The translations under genes were made by a program, and so were the position numbers. Under the pieces are notes generated by a model, which saw only the letters and a program-made list of their open reading frames with translations, searched no databases and had not been told where the DNA came from. DNA of 64,000 bases from Crocinitomicaceae bacterium (GTDB lineage Bacteria > Bacteroidota > Bacteroidia > Flavobacteriales_D > Crocinitomicaceae), in assembly GCA_024643365.1 (NCBI GenBank), contig JAHENC010000001.1, positions 1 through 64,000 on the forward strand. Direction: 5' to 3'. Below are positions 43,530 to 53,025 of this stretch, piece by piece (the stretch's first letter is position 1; each line of letters starts with the position of its first letter).

Positions 43530-44946
43530 ATTCACACAACTGACGTTCGTTGCGCTTTTAATCAGCTTGGTCGCACAAGGGAAAATATATGCCGCTGATG
43601 GTGGACAATTATTTAAGTCCCGTTGTAATACATGTCACATGGTGGACAAAAACTCAACTGGACCTAAACTTCAAGGTGCCAAACAAAAATGGATAGATGC
43701 AGGTGAAGGTGATTTAATTTACGATTGGATTACAAATTCATCCGCTCTCATTGCATCAGGAAAAAGTGCCCGAGCGAAAGAAGTTTCTGGATATAGTGCA
43801 ACTGCTATGCCTCCACAAACTGTTTCCAAAGAAGAAATCGATGCCATTTTAACATTTGTAGATGCTCCACCCGTGGTAACAACTACAACACCAAGTGATA
43901 CTACCGCAACAGCATCTGTTGGAAGCGAAGCCAAACCAGATTATGTAGCAAATCTATCTATGTTCAACTGGATGATTTTCCTAATGGTTATACTCATTCT
44001 AATCATCATTGTTTTGGCTGGATCAATTATGACATATGTGAAATCCGATTATTTCAAATCGAAAGTGGCAGAAATGGGAGATAAATCGAAGTTACTTATC
44101 ATCGTCATTACGACAGGCTCCTTATTTATAAGTAATCAAAGTTATGCCTTGAATTTTATGCAGGCAGGTGAGGCGGAAAAAGGAATGCCTTGGTTACAAG
44201 TTGAGAACACCGATTTATATGCATTATTAGCAGTTAACATCATTTTATTAATCGTCGTTCTTTACTTACGTCACTTGTTTTATCAAATGGTCGCAATGGT
44301 TCGTCCAAAGAAAGAAGAAGTAGAACCAGTTCCTGTTGTTGGGGAGACATTAAAAAAAGTCAACGCTATTTTGACAGATGCGGTTCCAATTGAAGAAGAA
44401 CATACAATTTTAATGGATCATGAATACGATGGAATTCGTGAGTTAGATAATAACCTTCCACCTTGGTGGGTATGGGGTTTCTTTGCAACAATCGTATTTG
44501 CGTTCATCTACATCATCAATTACCATGTTTTGGGAACATCTGATTTACAGGAGAAAGCCTACAAAAAAGAAATGGCGAAAGCAGAAAGAGAAATTGCTGC
44601 ATACCGTGAAAAAATGGCGATGAATGTAGATGAAACCAATGCTACTTTAATGACAGGTAGTGCGGATTTAGCAGCTGGAAAAATTGCCTTTGGTGTGAAT
44701 TGTGTCACTTGTCATAAAGCCGATGGATCTGGAGATGTTGGTCCAAACTTAACGGACAAAAACTGGATTTACGGTTATGATATTAAAGATGTCTTTGCAA
44801 CAATCAAGTTAGGTCGTCCAAATGGAATGCCTACACATGATGCCTTATTGAATCCAATTCAAATTCAACAAGTGGCGTCTTATGTCCTTTCTTTAAAAGA
44901 AGTTGCTAACGGAAAACCAGCACAAGGTGACATCATTAAGAAATAA
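43519..44946 (+). CDS. ccoP: CcoP-type diheme cbb3 oxidase subunit III with an extra N-terminal heme domain
   Basis: This 475-residue protein has a signal peptide (MKIKFTQLTFVALLISLVAQ) and a cytochrome c domain with C36-N-T-C-H40. A Thr-rich linker, a TM helix (WMIFLMVILILIIIVLAGSI), and a second hydrophobic stretch resembling a signal peptide (LLIIVITTGSLFISNQSYA) follow. Then come a TM helix of the cbb3 N-terminal domain type (LLAVNIILLIVVLYL), the typical HEYDGIRELDNNLPPWW region, another TM, and a C-terminal cytochrome c with C395-V-T-C-H399. Ordinary CcoP has two adjacent heme domains after the membrane anchor. Here one is in front and one behind, suggesting a gene fusion. It transfers electrons to CcoO. 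Confidence 0.9.
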   Translation: MKIKFTQLTFVALLISLVAQGKIYAADGGQLFKSRCNTCHMVDKNSTGPKLQGAKQKWIDAGEGDLIYDWITNSSALIASGKSARAKEVSGYSATAMPPQTVSKEEIDAILTFVDAPPVVTTTTPSDTTATASVGSEAKPDYVANLSMFNWMIFLMVILILIIIVLAGSIMTYVKSDYFKSKVAEMGDKSKLLIIVITTGSLFISNQSYALNFMQAGEAEKGMPWLQVENTDLYALLAVNIILLIVVLYLRHLFYQMVAMVRPKKEEVEPVPVVGETLKKVNAILTDAVPIEEEHTILMDHEYDGIRELDNNLPPWWVWGFFATIVFAFIYIINYHVLGTSDLQEKAYKKEMAKAEREIAAYREKMAMNVDETNATLMTGSADLAAGKIAFGVNCVTCHKADGSGDVGPNLTDKNWIYGYDIKDVFATIKLGRPNGMPTHDALLNPIQIQQVASYVLSLKEVANGKPAQGDIIKK

Positions 44947-44960
44947 GTAAATCCATCAAA

Positions 44961-46358
44961 ATGAATGAGCAGGATGAGGCCTTCCGTGACCGGATAGCTA
45001 CAGTGAATGAAAAAGGTAGACGCATTTGGATTTTCCCCAAGAAACCATCCGGGTCCTTTTATAACAAAAGAAAGATCCTGAGTTACTTTCTACTTGCATT
45101 ACTTTTTGGTGGACCACACATCCGAATTGGGTCAGAGCCCTTTCTTTTACTCGACATCATTCACCGTAAATTCGTCATCTTTGGTCAAGTATTTTGGCCA
45201 CAGGATATGTACCTTTTTGCCATTTTGGTCATTGTTGGTGTGGTCTTCATTATTTTCTTTACAATTATCTTTGGACGCTTGTTTTGTGGTTGGGTTTGTC
45301 CCCAAACCATATTCATGGAAATGCTTTTCCGTCGCATTGAATACTTGATTGACGGTGATTGGACAGAGCAAAAGCGACTGGAAAAAAGTCCATGGACAAA
45401 AGAGAAAATCTTCAAACGCACACTGAAACATGTCATTTTCTGGTGGATATCCTTCTTTATTGCCAATACATTTTTAGCATACATCATAGGATCTGAATCA
45501 CTTTGGCACATTCAAACGGACCCATTTGGCAAACACCTTGGCGGACTAATTGCCATCATCATTTTCACCTATGTCTTTTATGGTGTATTTGCCTTCTTGA
45601 GAGAACAAGTGTGCACAACGATTTGTCCATACGGACGTTTACAAGGTGTTTTATTAGATCAAAACACAATGGTCGTGGCTTACGATGAAGTTCGCGGTGA
45701 GGAAAGAGCAAAAATTCACAAAGGTGAGAATCGTCAAGTTGTCGGAAAAGGAGACTGCATTGATTGTGGACACTGCGTACATGTTTGTCCTACCGGAATT
45801 GACATTAGAAACGGGACACAATTAGAATGTGTCAATTGTACTGCATGTATCGATGCTTGTGATCACATGATGGATGCAGTTGGACACGACAAAGGTTTGA
45901 TTCGATTTGTCTCTGAGAACGGGGTAAAAAACAGAACTCCTTTTCAATGGACCAGACGTGTTAAAGCATATAGTTTATTGTTACTTGGACTTCTCATGAC
46001 CTTGAGTATTCTGCTAATCTCTAGAAAGTCATTCGAAACGAACATTTTACGTCAAAAAGGATCCTCTTTCCAAGTGGATGAACAAGGAATGGTATCCAAT
46101 ATTTTTGAGATTAACATGTTGAACAAGACACATAAACGATATCACATTCACTTTGAAATAGAAGGTACAGAAGCAAAAATTGAAACGGTAGGCAAGGCCG
46201 TCGTATTAAAAAGTGAATCCAAAGCGAAGGTACTCATCGTTGTAAAGATGCCGAACACCGCTTTAGAAAATGGAACGAAAAAATTTAACATCCATATATT
46301 TGGTAATCATCATGAAATAGAAGTGATTCAAACCAAATTTATTGGACCGATACTCTAA
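44961..46358 (+). CDS. ccoG: CcoG/RdxA-type ferredoxin-like membrane protein
   Basis: This 465-residue cbb3 assembly protein has about five TM helices. A conserved CPQTIFMEMLFRRIEYLIDG region and TTICPYGRLQGVLLD are followed by two [4Fe-4S] ferredoxin motifs, CIDCGHCVHVCP and CVNCTACIDACD. A C-terminal TM and an Ig-like IG-type accessory domain (FEIEGTEAKIETVGKAVVL) complete it. CcoG is believed to reduce copper for CuB formation. It starts 14 bp after ccoP and is followed by ccoH three bases later. Confidence 0.95.
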   Translation: MNEQDEAFRDRIATVNEKGRRIWIFPKKPSGSFYNKRKILSYFLLALLFGGPHIRIGSEPFLLLDIIHRKFVIFGQVFWPQDMYLFAILVIVGVVFIIFFTIIFGRLFCGWVCPQTIFMEMLFRRIEYLIDGDWTEQKRLEKSPWTKEKIFKRTLKHVIFWWISFFIANTFLAYIIGSESLWHIQTDPFGKHLGGLIAIIIFTYVFYGVFAFLREQVCTTICPYGRLQGVLLDQNTMVVAYDEVRGEERAKIHKGENRQVVGKGDCIDCGHCVHVCPTGIDIRNGTQLECVNCTACIDACDHMMDAVGHDKGLIRFVSENGVKNRTPFQWTRRVKAYSLLLLGLLMTLSILLISRKSFETNILRQKGSSFQVDEQGMVSNIFEINMLNKTHKRYHIHFEIEGTEAKIETVGKAVVLKSESKAKVLIVVKMPNTALENGTKKFNIHIFGNHHEIEVIQTKFIGPIL

Positions 46359-46361
46359 CTT

Positions 46362-46784
46362 ATGAGATTTAGAAACGGAATTATTATTGCCATGATTGCT
46401 TTTGTCGCGTTTATCGTTACACTGGCAATAGTTATTAGTTCAAAAGATTCAGAGTTAATTAGTGAGGATTATTACATCAAAGAAAAATCCTTTAACGAGG
46501 ACTTTGATGCACAACAACGTGCAGCAGATAATAAAAATCCCATTCAGGTTGTTGGTCGCGATGAATTAATCTGTTTTGTCAACACTTCTGAACTAGACAT
46601 TCAAAAACTAGATTTAGAATTTATCAGAATGAACCACGGCAAAGCAGATTTTACATTGAAAGATCAGAATCTTCAAACATGCCTTCAATCTAAAAAACTT
46701 GAACAAGGAAATTACGAGATTCAAATGCGTTATAAAGTAAAGAATCAAGACTTTTTTCAAGTTGTTACTTGGTATAATAAATGA
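46362..46784 (+). CDS. ccoH: FixH/CcoH-like cbb3 assembly protein
   Basis: This 140-residue protein has one N-terminal TM helix (GIIIAMIAFVAFIVTLAIVI), then a segment S-E-D-Y-Y-I-K-E-K-S-F-N-E-D-F-D that matches the FixH 'DYYxxEKxYxxxI' pattern. A small extracytoplasmic beta domain follows. FixH/CcoH is required for stable cbb3 assembly. Its stop overlaps the ATG of the next gene by four bases. The family call rests on this motif and on the operon position. Confidence 0.88.
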   Translation: MRFRNGIIIAMIAFVAFIVTLAIVISSKDSELISEDYYIKEKSFNEDFDAQQRAADNKNPIQVVGRDELICFVNTSELDIQKLDLEFIRMNHGKADFTLKDQNLQTCLQSKKLEQGNYEIQMRYKVKNQDFFQVVTWYNK

Positions 46785-47521
46785 CCTCATTTTTATTTTT
46801 TGGTTTTCTCATAGGCTTGGCTTCGAATTTCCATTGTATTGGAATGTGTGGTCCTTTGGCATTCGCTCTTCCTGTCGATCGTTCTAGTGCTTTTAAAAGC
46901 ATTCTAAGCGTATTTAAATACAATTTCGGAAGATTATTTACTTATGGTTTTTTGGGGATGATTGTCGGAATGTTTGGATTCAGTGTTTTACTTTTCAGTA
47001 CCATGCAATGGCTAAGTATTTTAAGTGGAATACTGATAATTGGAATGGCTTGGTCAAATCAAGTTGAACGATGGCCAATCATCGGACTATGGACTAAAAA
47101 AATGACCGCTTTGATTCAACTCATTTTCCGAAGAACAAAAGAACTTCCTCTCGCCTATCGTTCCTTTTCCTTCGGCATGGCGAATGGACTTTTGCCTTGT
47201 GGAATGGTTTACCTTGGACTGACAAATGCGTTAGGCAGTGGGACGCCATTATTATCCATACTATCCATGCTTGCTTTCGGATTAGGGACATTACCTGCTA
47301 TGTTTTTCATGCCGTTGATTGCACAAAGTAAATGGCAGATTCGAATTCCAAAAATAGTGATCGCTTTAGCCTTAACGCTCATTGGTTCCTTAACCATCAT
47401 TAGGGGAATGAATCTTGGCATTCCTTATGTGAGTCCAAAAATGAATACGGAACTTACATCATCCCATCAAACACCTTCGCTCGAATGTTGTGAGGATACT
47501 TGTACGGATATCCCTCAATGA
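46781..47521 (+). CDS. TauE/SafE-type membrane protein of the cbb3 operon with Cys-rich tail
   Basis: This 246-residue protein has about six TM helices and the motif H18-C-I-G-M-C-G-P near the N-terminus, with a second M-A-N-G-L-L-P-C-G-M-V-Y motif at mid-length. Both are typical of the DsbD/TauE-like membrane proteins that accompany cbb3 genes, and the paired Cys residues suggest metal or thiol chemistry. The C-terminal tail ends SLECCEDTCTDIPQ, with Cys 236, 237 and 241. A role in copper handling or periplasmic redox for oxidase maturation is inferred from context. It is the last gene before a bidirectional terminator. Confidence 0.85.
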   Translation: MTSFLFFGFLIGLASNFHCIGMCGPLAFALPVDRSSAFKSILSVFKYNFGRLFTYGFLGMIVGMFGFSVLLFSTMQWLSILSGILIIGMAWSNQVERWPIIGLWTKKMTALIQLIFRRTKELPLAYRSFSFGMANGLLPCGMVYLGLTNALGSGTPLLSILSMLAFGLGTLPAMFFMPLIAQSKWQIRIPKIVIALALTLIGSLTIIRGMNLGIPYVSPKMNTELTSSHQTPSLECCEDTCTDIPQ

Positions 47522-47599
47522 TCCATGAACTTCTCATACTATTTCTTGTGGTAATCTTCGGTGCAAACTGATGAAGAATCAAAAACATATAGAAAAAAA

Positions 47600-47621
47600 A
47601 AGGCGACCAATTGGCCGCCTT
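47600..47621. terminator. Bidirectional rho-independent terminator
   Basis: The stem AAGGCG/CGCCTT continues past one mismatch to CC/GG over an AATT loop. It is flanked by an A-run on the left and T-rich sequence on the right. It separates the cbb3 operon from the convergent gene ending at 47641. Confidence 0.85.
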
Positions 47622-47640
47622 ATATTTCGTTTATCTAGAA

Positions 47641-50571
47641 TTACATTTTAATGAATTTCACAGATTCAGATTGTTTACCTGAGTTGAATTTCACAATATA
47701 CGTTCCATTAGCAAGATTATCTCCTTCAATTTGAAGTGAGTTTGTTCCTTCATCCATCGATTTTCTGATAGACTTAACTAAACGTCCGGTAATCGAGTAT
47801 ACTTGAATTTCAACCATACCGGCATTTGCTAATTCAAACGTTACCGTTGTATTGTCGCGTGTTGGATTCGGGTATGTTTTTAATTTAGAATCAAAATTCA
47901 CTGTTCCAGTAGAACCATTTTGATCTAAACCAAGGAATGCTGTTGTTCTCCAAATTCCACGTCCAAACGTACCTAAGTAAATTTCACCTGGACGATCATT
48001 TCCTTCGTTAAACGATCTCCAAGATTGACGTACTTCATAAACTGGCGTACCTTCAAATCCTGCAGATGAATTCTCCCAAGAAGCTCCACCATTTGTTGAA
48101 ATAAATGCACCACTTGATGTACCCACTACAATGATATCAGGATTGTTACGGTCGATGATACCATCGTAACAAGCAACTCCTGGAGTTGTAATCGCTGATA
48201 ATGCAGTGAATGACGGTGTTGTTACATTCGCATTTAAACTGCGACGATTGACACCACCAAATCCTGCGAAACAAATGATATCGTTTCCGTTATTCGGGTT
48301 TACCGCGATTCCTTCATAAGATGTAGAGGTAATTTTCGTTGCTGTTGTGAAAGTAGGACTTGTCGTTGTACTACCAGAGGTAACATAAGCAACTTTCGAA
48401 ACAAAGTTCGGATCGCTTGTATACACAGAACCTAATCCATCGATTCTCCAAATTCCGTTTCCGGAACTTACATAACAATGATTCAAGTCTTTAGAGAATT
48501 CAACATCTACTGAATTAAATGTTCCACCACCGATGTTTTTCGCAATACAAACCCACTGAGCATTTGTTACTGCCAATCTCAATGCATTTCTAGTTCCCCA
48601 AAGTTCACCGTTGTTTGCGTTGACATACACTAGGAACCATGATTGATAAGGATCTTGAACGCGAACTGTATCCCAAGCCACATTATAGATGACCGTATCA
48701 CTTCCCATAGAAACTGTTTCTCCTGTTGCGGCGTTCAAACCAAAATTTTCGTTACCTACCGTTAAAGATGGTTCCCAAGCCAATGTGTCATCAAAATAAT
48801 AAGCTGTTGGAGCAACAAACGTGATTGAATCTCCGGAAGACAATGAAGGAACACGGATAATTGATCCTGCCGCATAATTTTTCGTCGGAATCAATGTCAC
48901 TGAATCTTGTGAATTCAAGTCATAATTCTCTGCCAAGAAAATTTCAGAGTGAAAAGGGTGATTTGCACTACCATCTGTTCCAGCCGGATCATAAGAAGCA
49001 GGCAAAGTAGGGACAAAAGAAGAAAATGTTTGTCCTTTGTCTCCCGAACGAGAGATTGAATTATAATAAACAGTTGAGAACATCACGCGAGGATTAAAGA
49101 ATGAAATCTCACACTCAAATCCATCTCCACCACCTACTTCTCTAAATTCTTGAGGTGTTGACAAACTGAAGTCGTTATAAAGTGTTCCATTATCCTGTGC
49201 TCCACCCATAACTGCTCCTGTTCTATCAAAAGCAATTCCATAGAACTGAGTGACATTATATCCTCTATTCGATGGATACCAGGTTTCACCGAAATTATTA
49301 GAAACACCAATACCACCATCGTTTCCAAGGTATAAGCGGTTATTTGAATCCCATTTCATTTCGTGGTTATCAGCATGAGCATAAATTGGAGAATTCGGAG
49401 CAACAAACCACTGGCTAATTTTTTCAAATCCACCTTGTGGAGGATTGTTCACCATTTGTTTCCATTTCCAAATATCGATACCACCAATAAAAATCATTTC
49501 AGGATCAGTTGGTTTAACTGAAACGATGCTGTTATATGTACCTTGATCTCTGTAAATATCGAATTCATTTGGTGGTGCAGAAGCTCCAACAAATTGACTC
49601 CATGTCTCACCATCGTTGTGAGAAACATGCATACTCATTAAATTACTATTTGTTCGAACAGCATATATTGAATAATGATTTGAAGAATTTTTAATTGGTG
49701 AAATAGCATACTCAATACGTGCAGCACCATTTGGAACCAAATTATTTGCCGCTGTACCAGATTTATCTAAAAATAAAACTCCAGCGTTTGTTGATACATA
49801 CGTTTTGTTAGCACCAAATGAAGCAACAACTACGTTACCATCTTTTGACATTTGTAAGGCTGCACATCCTCCGTTTGCACCCGTGATGGATACAGATGAC
49901 AAGGCAGTATCTCCTAATTTCCATTTTTTCAATCCGGTTGCCGTGGCCATCCAAACATAATTGTCTGCGTCTGAACTAACAATCTCCGTACAACTTGACG
50001 TTCCTGGGATAGATGCCCATGTCGTTCCAAAATCTGTTGAATACCAAACACCATTTCCGTTCCATCCTTCGTTGTTTGATCCAGTTGCAACAAAAATTGT
50101 ATTATCTGGAGTTTGTGTCATCGAAGAAATATATGGATTTCCTCCTGCCGCAAAATAAGACTCTACGCGATCCCAAGTATTTCCTTTGTTTAAGGATACG
50201 AATAATCCACCGGAAACCCCACCAGCCCATACACGGTTGATGTTCGATCTATCTGGTTGAATCGCACGTGTGCGTCCCCCAATGTTATCTGGACCCATAG
50301 ATTCAAATACGATGGATTTGGATTTCTTCATTTTGCGGATTTGACCATCAATCTGAGCTAATTTCTCAGAAGACACTGGCTGACCTGTTGTCACGTCAAT
50401 GTAGCGAGCTCTTAACCAAGCCATGGCATCATCAGAAGATTTCTCTTGTAATGAAGTTAAACTTTCTTGTTTGTATTTTCCTTCAGATGGAAACAACATA
50501 AAAGCTCCAACTGCAGCGGAAACAATTCCCGCAATCATCAGAGAACCAAATACATAGACTTTCTTATTCAT
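47641..50571 (-). CDS. Large secreted BNR/sortilin-like propeller protein with T9SS type A domain
   Basis: This 976-residue protein has an N-terminal export signal (YVFGSLMIAGIVSAAVGAFML) and the start MGPDNIGGRTRAIQPDRSN. Repeated Asp-box strands follow (SLNKGNTWDRVES, STDFGTTWASIP, SHNDGETWSQF, SNNFGETWYPSN, STNGGASWENSS), each of the S-x-D/N-x-G-x-T-W type. They form one or more beta-propellers of the sialidase/VPS10 type. The last ~75 residues (YPNPTRDNTTVTFELANAG through KFIKM) are a T9SS type A sorting domain. It is therefore a surface or released protein. Catalytic sialidase residues cannot be identified, and a structural or binding role is equally possible. Confidence 0.88.
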   Translation of the reverse strand: MNKKVYVFGSLMIAGIVSAAVGAFMLFPSEGKYKQESLTSLQEKSSDDAMAWLRARYIDVTTGQPVSSEKLAQIDGQIRKMKKSKSIVFESMGPDNIGGRTRAIQPDRSNINRVWAGGVSGGLFVSLNKGNTWDRVESYFAAGGNPYISSMTQTPDNTIFVATGSNNEGWNGNGVWYSTDFGTTWASIPGTSSCTEIVSSDADNYVWMATATGLKKWKLGDTALSSVSITGANGGCAALQMSKDGNVVVASFGANKTYVSTNAGVLFLDKSGTAANNLVPNGAARIEYAISPIKNSSNHYSIYAVRTNSNLMSMHVSHNDGETWSQFVGASAPPNEFDIYRDQGTYNSIVSVKPTDPEMIFIGGIDIWKWKQMVNNPPQGGFEKISQWFVAPNSPIYAHADNHEMKWDSNNRLYLGNDGGIGVSNNFGETWYPSNRGYNVTQFYGIAFDRTGAVMGGAQDNGTLYNDFSLSTPQEFREVGGGDGFECEISFFNPRVMFSTVYYNSISRSGDKGQTFSSFVPTLPASYDPAGTDGSANHPFHSEIFLAENYDLNSQDSVTLIPTKNYAAGSIIRVPSLSSGDSITFVAPTAYYFDDTLAWEPSLTVGNENFGLNAATGETVSMGSDTVIYNVAWDTVRVQDPYQSWFLVYVNANNGELWGTRNALRLAVTNAQWVCIAKNIGGGTFNSVDVEFSKDLNHCYVSSGNGIWRIDGLGSVYTSDPNFVSKVAYVTSGSTTTSPTFTTATKITSTSYEGIAVNPNNGNDIICFAGFGGVNRRSLNANVTTPSFTALSAITTPGVACYDGIIDRNNPDIIVVGTSSGAFISTNGGASWENSSAGFEGTPVYEVRQSWRSFNEGNDRPGEIYLGTFGRGIWRTTAFLGLDQNGSTGTVNFDSKLKTYPNPTRDNTTVTFELANAGMVEIQVYSITGRLVKSIRKSMDEGTNSLQIEGDNLANGTYIVKFNSGKQSESVKFIKM

Positions 50572-50688
50572 AGACTATTTTTTTTCTTTACTAAATACGA
50601 CTGCCAAAATAAGCAATATTCCTTAAAATTAATACAAAATTAACTTCAAAAAAAATTTAAAACTGAATTTAAACCAAAATTCACTCAA

Positions 50689-51561
50689 TCAATCGAACAA
50701 ATGTTTTTCAGCGTGGTAAGAGGAGCGCACAAGTGGTCCACTTTCCACGAACCTGAATCCCATTTCCAAACCTAAGATGCGGTATTTTTCAAATTGCATA
50801 GGCTCAATGAATTCTACCACGGGCAAATGCTTTGGTGTTGGCTGCAGGTATTGTCCTAAGGTTAAAATATCTACACCCACTGACCTTAAATCCTGCATGG
50901 TTTCAATGACCTCATCCTCACTTTCCCCGAGTCCGAGCATCACACCGGATTTCGTTCTCATCCCACCTTTTTTCAAGCGGAAAAGCACCTCTAAACTTCT
51001 ATCGTATTTCGCTTGAATTCGCACTTGTTTTGTGAGGCGTCGAACGGTTTCTAAATTATGTGAAACAATTTCGGGAGCGACATCGATTATAACCTGTAAG
51101 TTCTCCCATTTTCCAGCGAAATCAGGAATAAGTGTTTCCAATGTGGTTCCGGGTGACTGTTGACGAATTGCTCGAACCGTTTGCGCCCAGATTCCAGCGC
51201 CACCATCTTTCAGGTCATCTCGGTCCACAGAAGTGACAACCGCATGTTTAACACCCATGATTTTCACACTGTTTGCTACTCTTCCTGGTTCAAACTCATC
51301 CACCTCTTCCGGTTTTCCTGTTTGAACTGCACAGAATCCGCAGGATCTGGTACAAATATTACCCAGAATCATAAATGTTGCTGTTCCTTCTCCCCAACAT
51401 TCGCCCATGTTTGGACAACTGCCACTTTCGCAAATGGTATGAAGCTTATGCTCATCTACTAAACCTCGTACCGTACGGTAATTCTCACCTGTCGGCAATT
51501 TTACACGCAACCATTTGGGTTTTTTAATGCGAATATTAGATTGGTCAATTTGATTTTCCAT
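50689..51561 (-). CDS. lipA: Lipoyl synthase (radical SAM)
   Basis: The ATG at 51561 gives [20 protein letters not shown], a usual LipA start; an in-frame start five codons upstream (51576) is less likely. The auxiliary cluster motif is [13 protein letters not shown], the radical-SAM motif is C-T-R-S-C-G-F-C, and the C-terminal RSSYHAE supplies the serine ligand of the auxiliary cluster. It inserts two sulfur atoms into octanoyl-protein to make the lipoyl cofactor of pyruvate and 2-oxoglutarate dehydrogenases. The neighbouring acyltransferase gene ends 21 bp upstream on the same strand. Confidence 0.97.
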   Translation of the reverse strand: MENQIDQSNIRIKKPKWLRVKLPTGENYRTVRGLVDEHKLHTICESGSCPNMGECWGEGTATFMILGNICTRSCGFCAVQTGKPEEVDEFEPGRVANSVKIMGVKHAVVTSVDRDDLKDGGAGIWAQTVRAIRQQSPGTTLETLIPDFAGKWENLQVIIDVAPEIVSHNLETVRRLTKQVRIQAKYDRSLEVLFRLKKGGMRTKSGVMLGLGESEDEVIETMQDLRSVGVDILTLGQYLQPTPKHLPVVEFIEPMQFEKYRILGLEMGFRFVESGPLVRSSYHAEKHLFD

Positions 51562-51582
51562 GCTTTTCAATAACAAGTTGAA

Positions 51583-52905
51583 TTATGAAATGTTCACAGG
51601 AATTAACTCCTGAATTCTTTGTAATAGGTCCTGACGCTCTGACCACATCTCCATAACGATTCGAGATTTTGACGAATCCTTAGCGGCTATAAGTTGCTGA
51701 ATCATTTTACGACTTTGATACCATGCAAGCCCAAGTAAGCCAATGGACAAGTAATAAACAAAAACAATCCAAAATTCTACACCCAATAATTCCGGAAGAA
51801 CAAATAGGAGCGGCAAATTCAATAACTGCATGGCAAGCATTGTAATGACCATTTTGGTGGAATTCCAAAACACCTGACGTTTAAAGGTTTTCTCTACAAA
51901 TCTCTTGACAAAATAGTAAGGAATAAAAGCGTGGATCATTCCTAAAAACGCAAAAGGCGACAATAATACAACCTTCAAGAAAAGCATCAAGGCATGACGC
52001 TCATGGTTGTCATATAGTTCTTTTTCCGTTAGTCCATTTGATGCTAGACGCTGAAAATAAAGAGATAGTTCAGATTTCAACCCCTCAATTTCAGAAGGCA
52101 AGTTTCCTTCGTATTGATTTAAAAAATGAGCCAAATCTTTTGAATAAGACCATCGTTGCTGCAAGGAATAATGATCATCAAAACAAGTTGGATTCATTCC
52201 TTTACGAGTCAACATCATTACTTGCTCATGGAAGGCAAAATCATTTTCGGATTTAATATGTGTAATGACACTGATAAGGGCTGATTCCAACATTCGATTC
52301 AATTCATTAATCGTTTTTGTGGGATTTTCTAAGTATTGATCCTTGTAGTCATTTAAAATGATTGGATTTGATTCCGCGATTAACAGATCACTCCTCATTA
52401 CATTTGGGTTCGTATAATTACAACCAACAGCAACCAAGCGAATTTCCTTTTTCCAATTCGTTCCTTCCAAAGCTGTAAATCCAATACGTAAAGCACCTTT
52501 TTTCAAAGGCTTCATGCGTCGTTCAAATACATCATCCGTCATTCCTTCTCCAAAAATCAATAAACTTCGATTCCCGCTTAAGACCTCTGTTGCTTTTCGA
52601 AAGGACTCAATGTTTTTTTCAGTCGAATTTCCACCATCATGCTGACGGTAGATCGGAATCATGTGTGCACTCCTTAAAAAAGGCTTTGAAAACTTCGTGA
52701 ACACATCGGATCTAGTCATAAAAAACACAATCGGTTTTCTCAAAACAGAAATGATGAGTGGATCCATAAACGCCGAAGGATGGTTACTCACAAAAATAGT
52801 ACTGCTAAATCGGCTTTTTGTGGCATTCACTAAACGTATTTTACGAAAAAACATACGGAGTGAATAACCCAAGAAAATGTTAAAAACAAAGTATAATAAA
52901 CGCAT
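51583..52905 (-). CDS. PlsC-type lysophospholipid/glycerol-phosphate acyltransferase
   Basis: This 440-residue membrane-bound protein has an N-terminal hydrophobic anchor. The acyltransferase H-x4-D motif is in SNHPSAFMDPL at about 41-51, and the second motif is FGEGMTDDVFERRMKPLKKGALRIGF. A ~150-residue helical region and two or three C-terminal TM helices follow (FLKVVLLSPFAFLGMIHAFI, LPELLGVEFWIVFVYYLSIG). It should add an acyl chain to a glycerophospholipid precursor in the inner membrane. The long C-terminal extension is commonly seen in Bacteroidota members. It is probably co-transcribed with lipA. Confidence 0.88.
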   Translation of the reverse strand: MRLLYFVFNIFLGYSLRMFFRKIRLVNATKSRFSSTIFVSNHPSAFMDPLIISVLRKPIVFFMTRSDVFTKFSKPFLRSAHMIPIYRQHDGGNSTEKNIESFRKATEVLSGNRSLLIFGEGMTDDVFERRMKPLKKGALRIGFTALEGTNWKKEIRLVAVGCNYTNPNVMRSDLLIAESNPIILNDYKDQYLENPTKTINELNRMLESALISVITHIKSENDFAFHEQVMMLTRKGMNPTCFDDHYSLQQRWSYSKDLAHFLNQYEGNLPSEIEGLKSELSLYFQRLASNGLTEKELYDNHERHALMLFLKVVLLSPFAFLGMIHAFIPYYFVKRFVEKTFKRQVFWNSTKMVITMLAMQLLNLPLLFVLPELLGVEFWIVFVYYLSIGLLGLAWYQSRKMIQQLIAAKDSSKSRIVMEMWSERQDLLQRIQELIPVNIS

Positions 52906-53025
52906 AGGCCGCGAAGGTACGAATTTTCAAAATTCTGTTTTAACAATCCTTAGTATAATAACTTTTCATGCATTCCATTTAATGGTAAATAAGTTAATAC
53001 TACTTTCGCTATCTAAACGAAAGAT

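Noticed and set aside
47518..47571. 17-codon frame overlapping the stop of the TauE/SafE-type gene
   Set aside because: Hydrophobic and in an ATGA overlap, but far too short and without any recognised similarity; probably chance.
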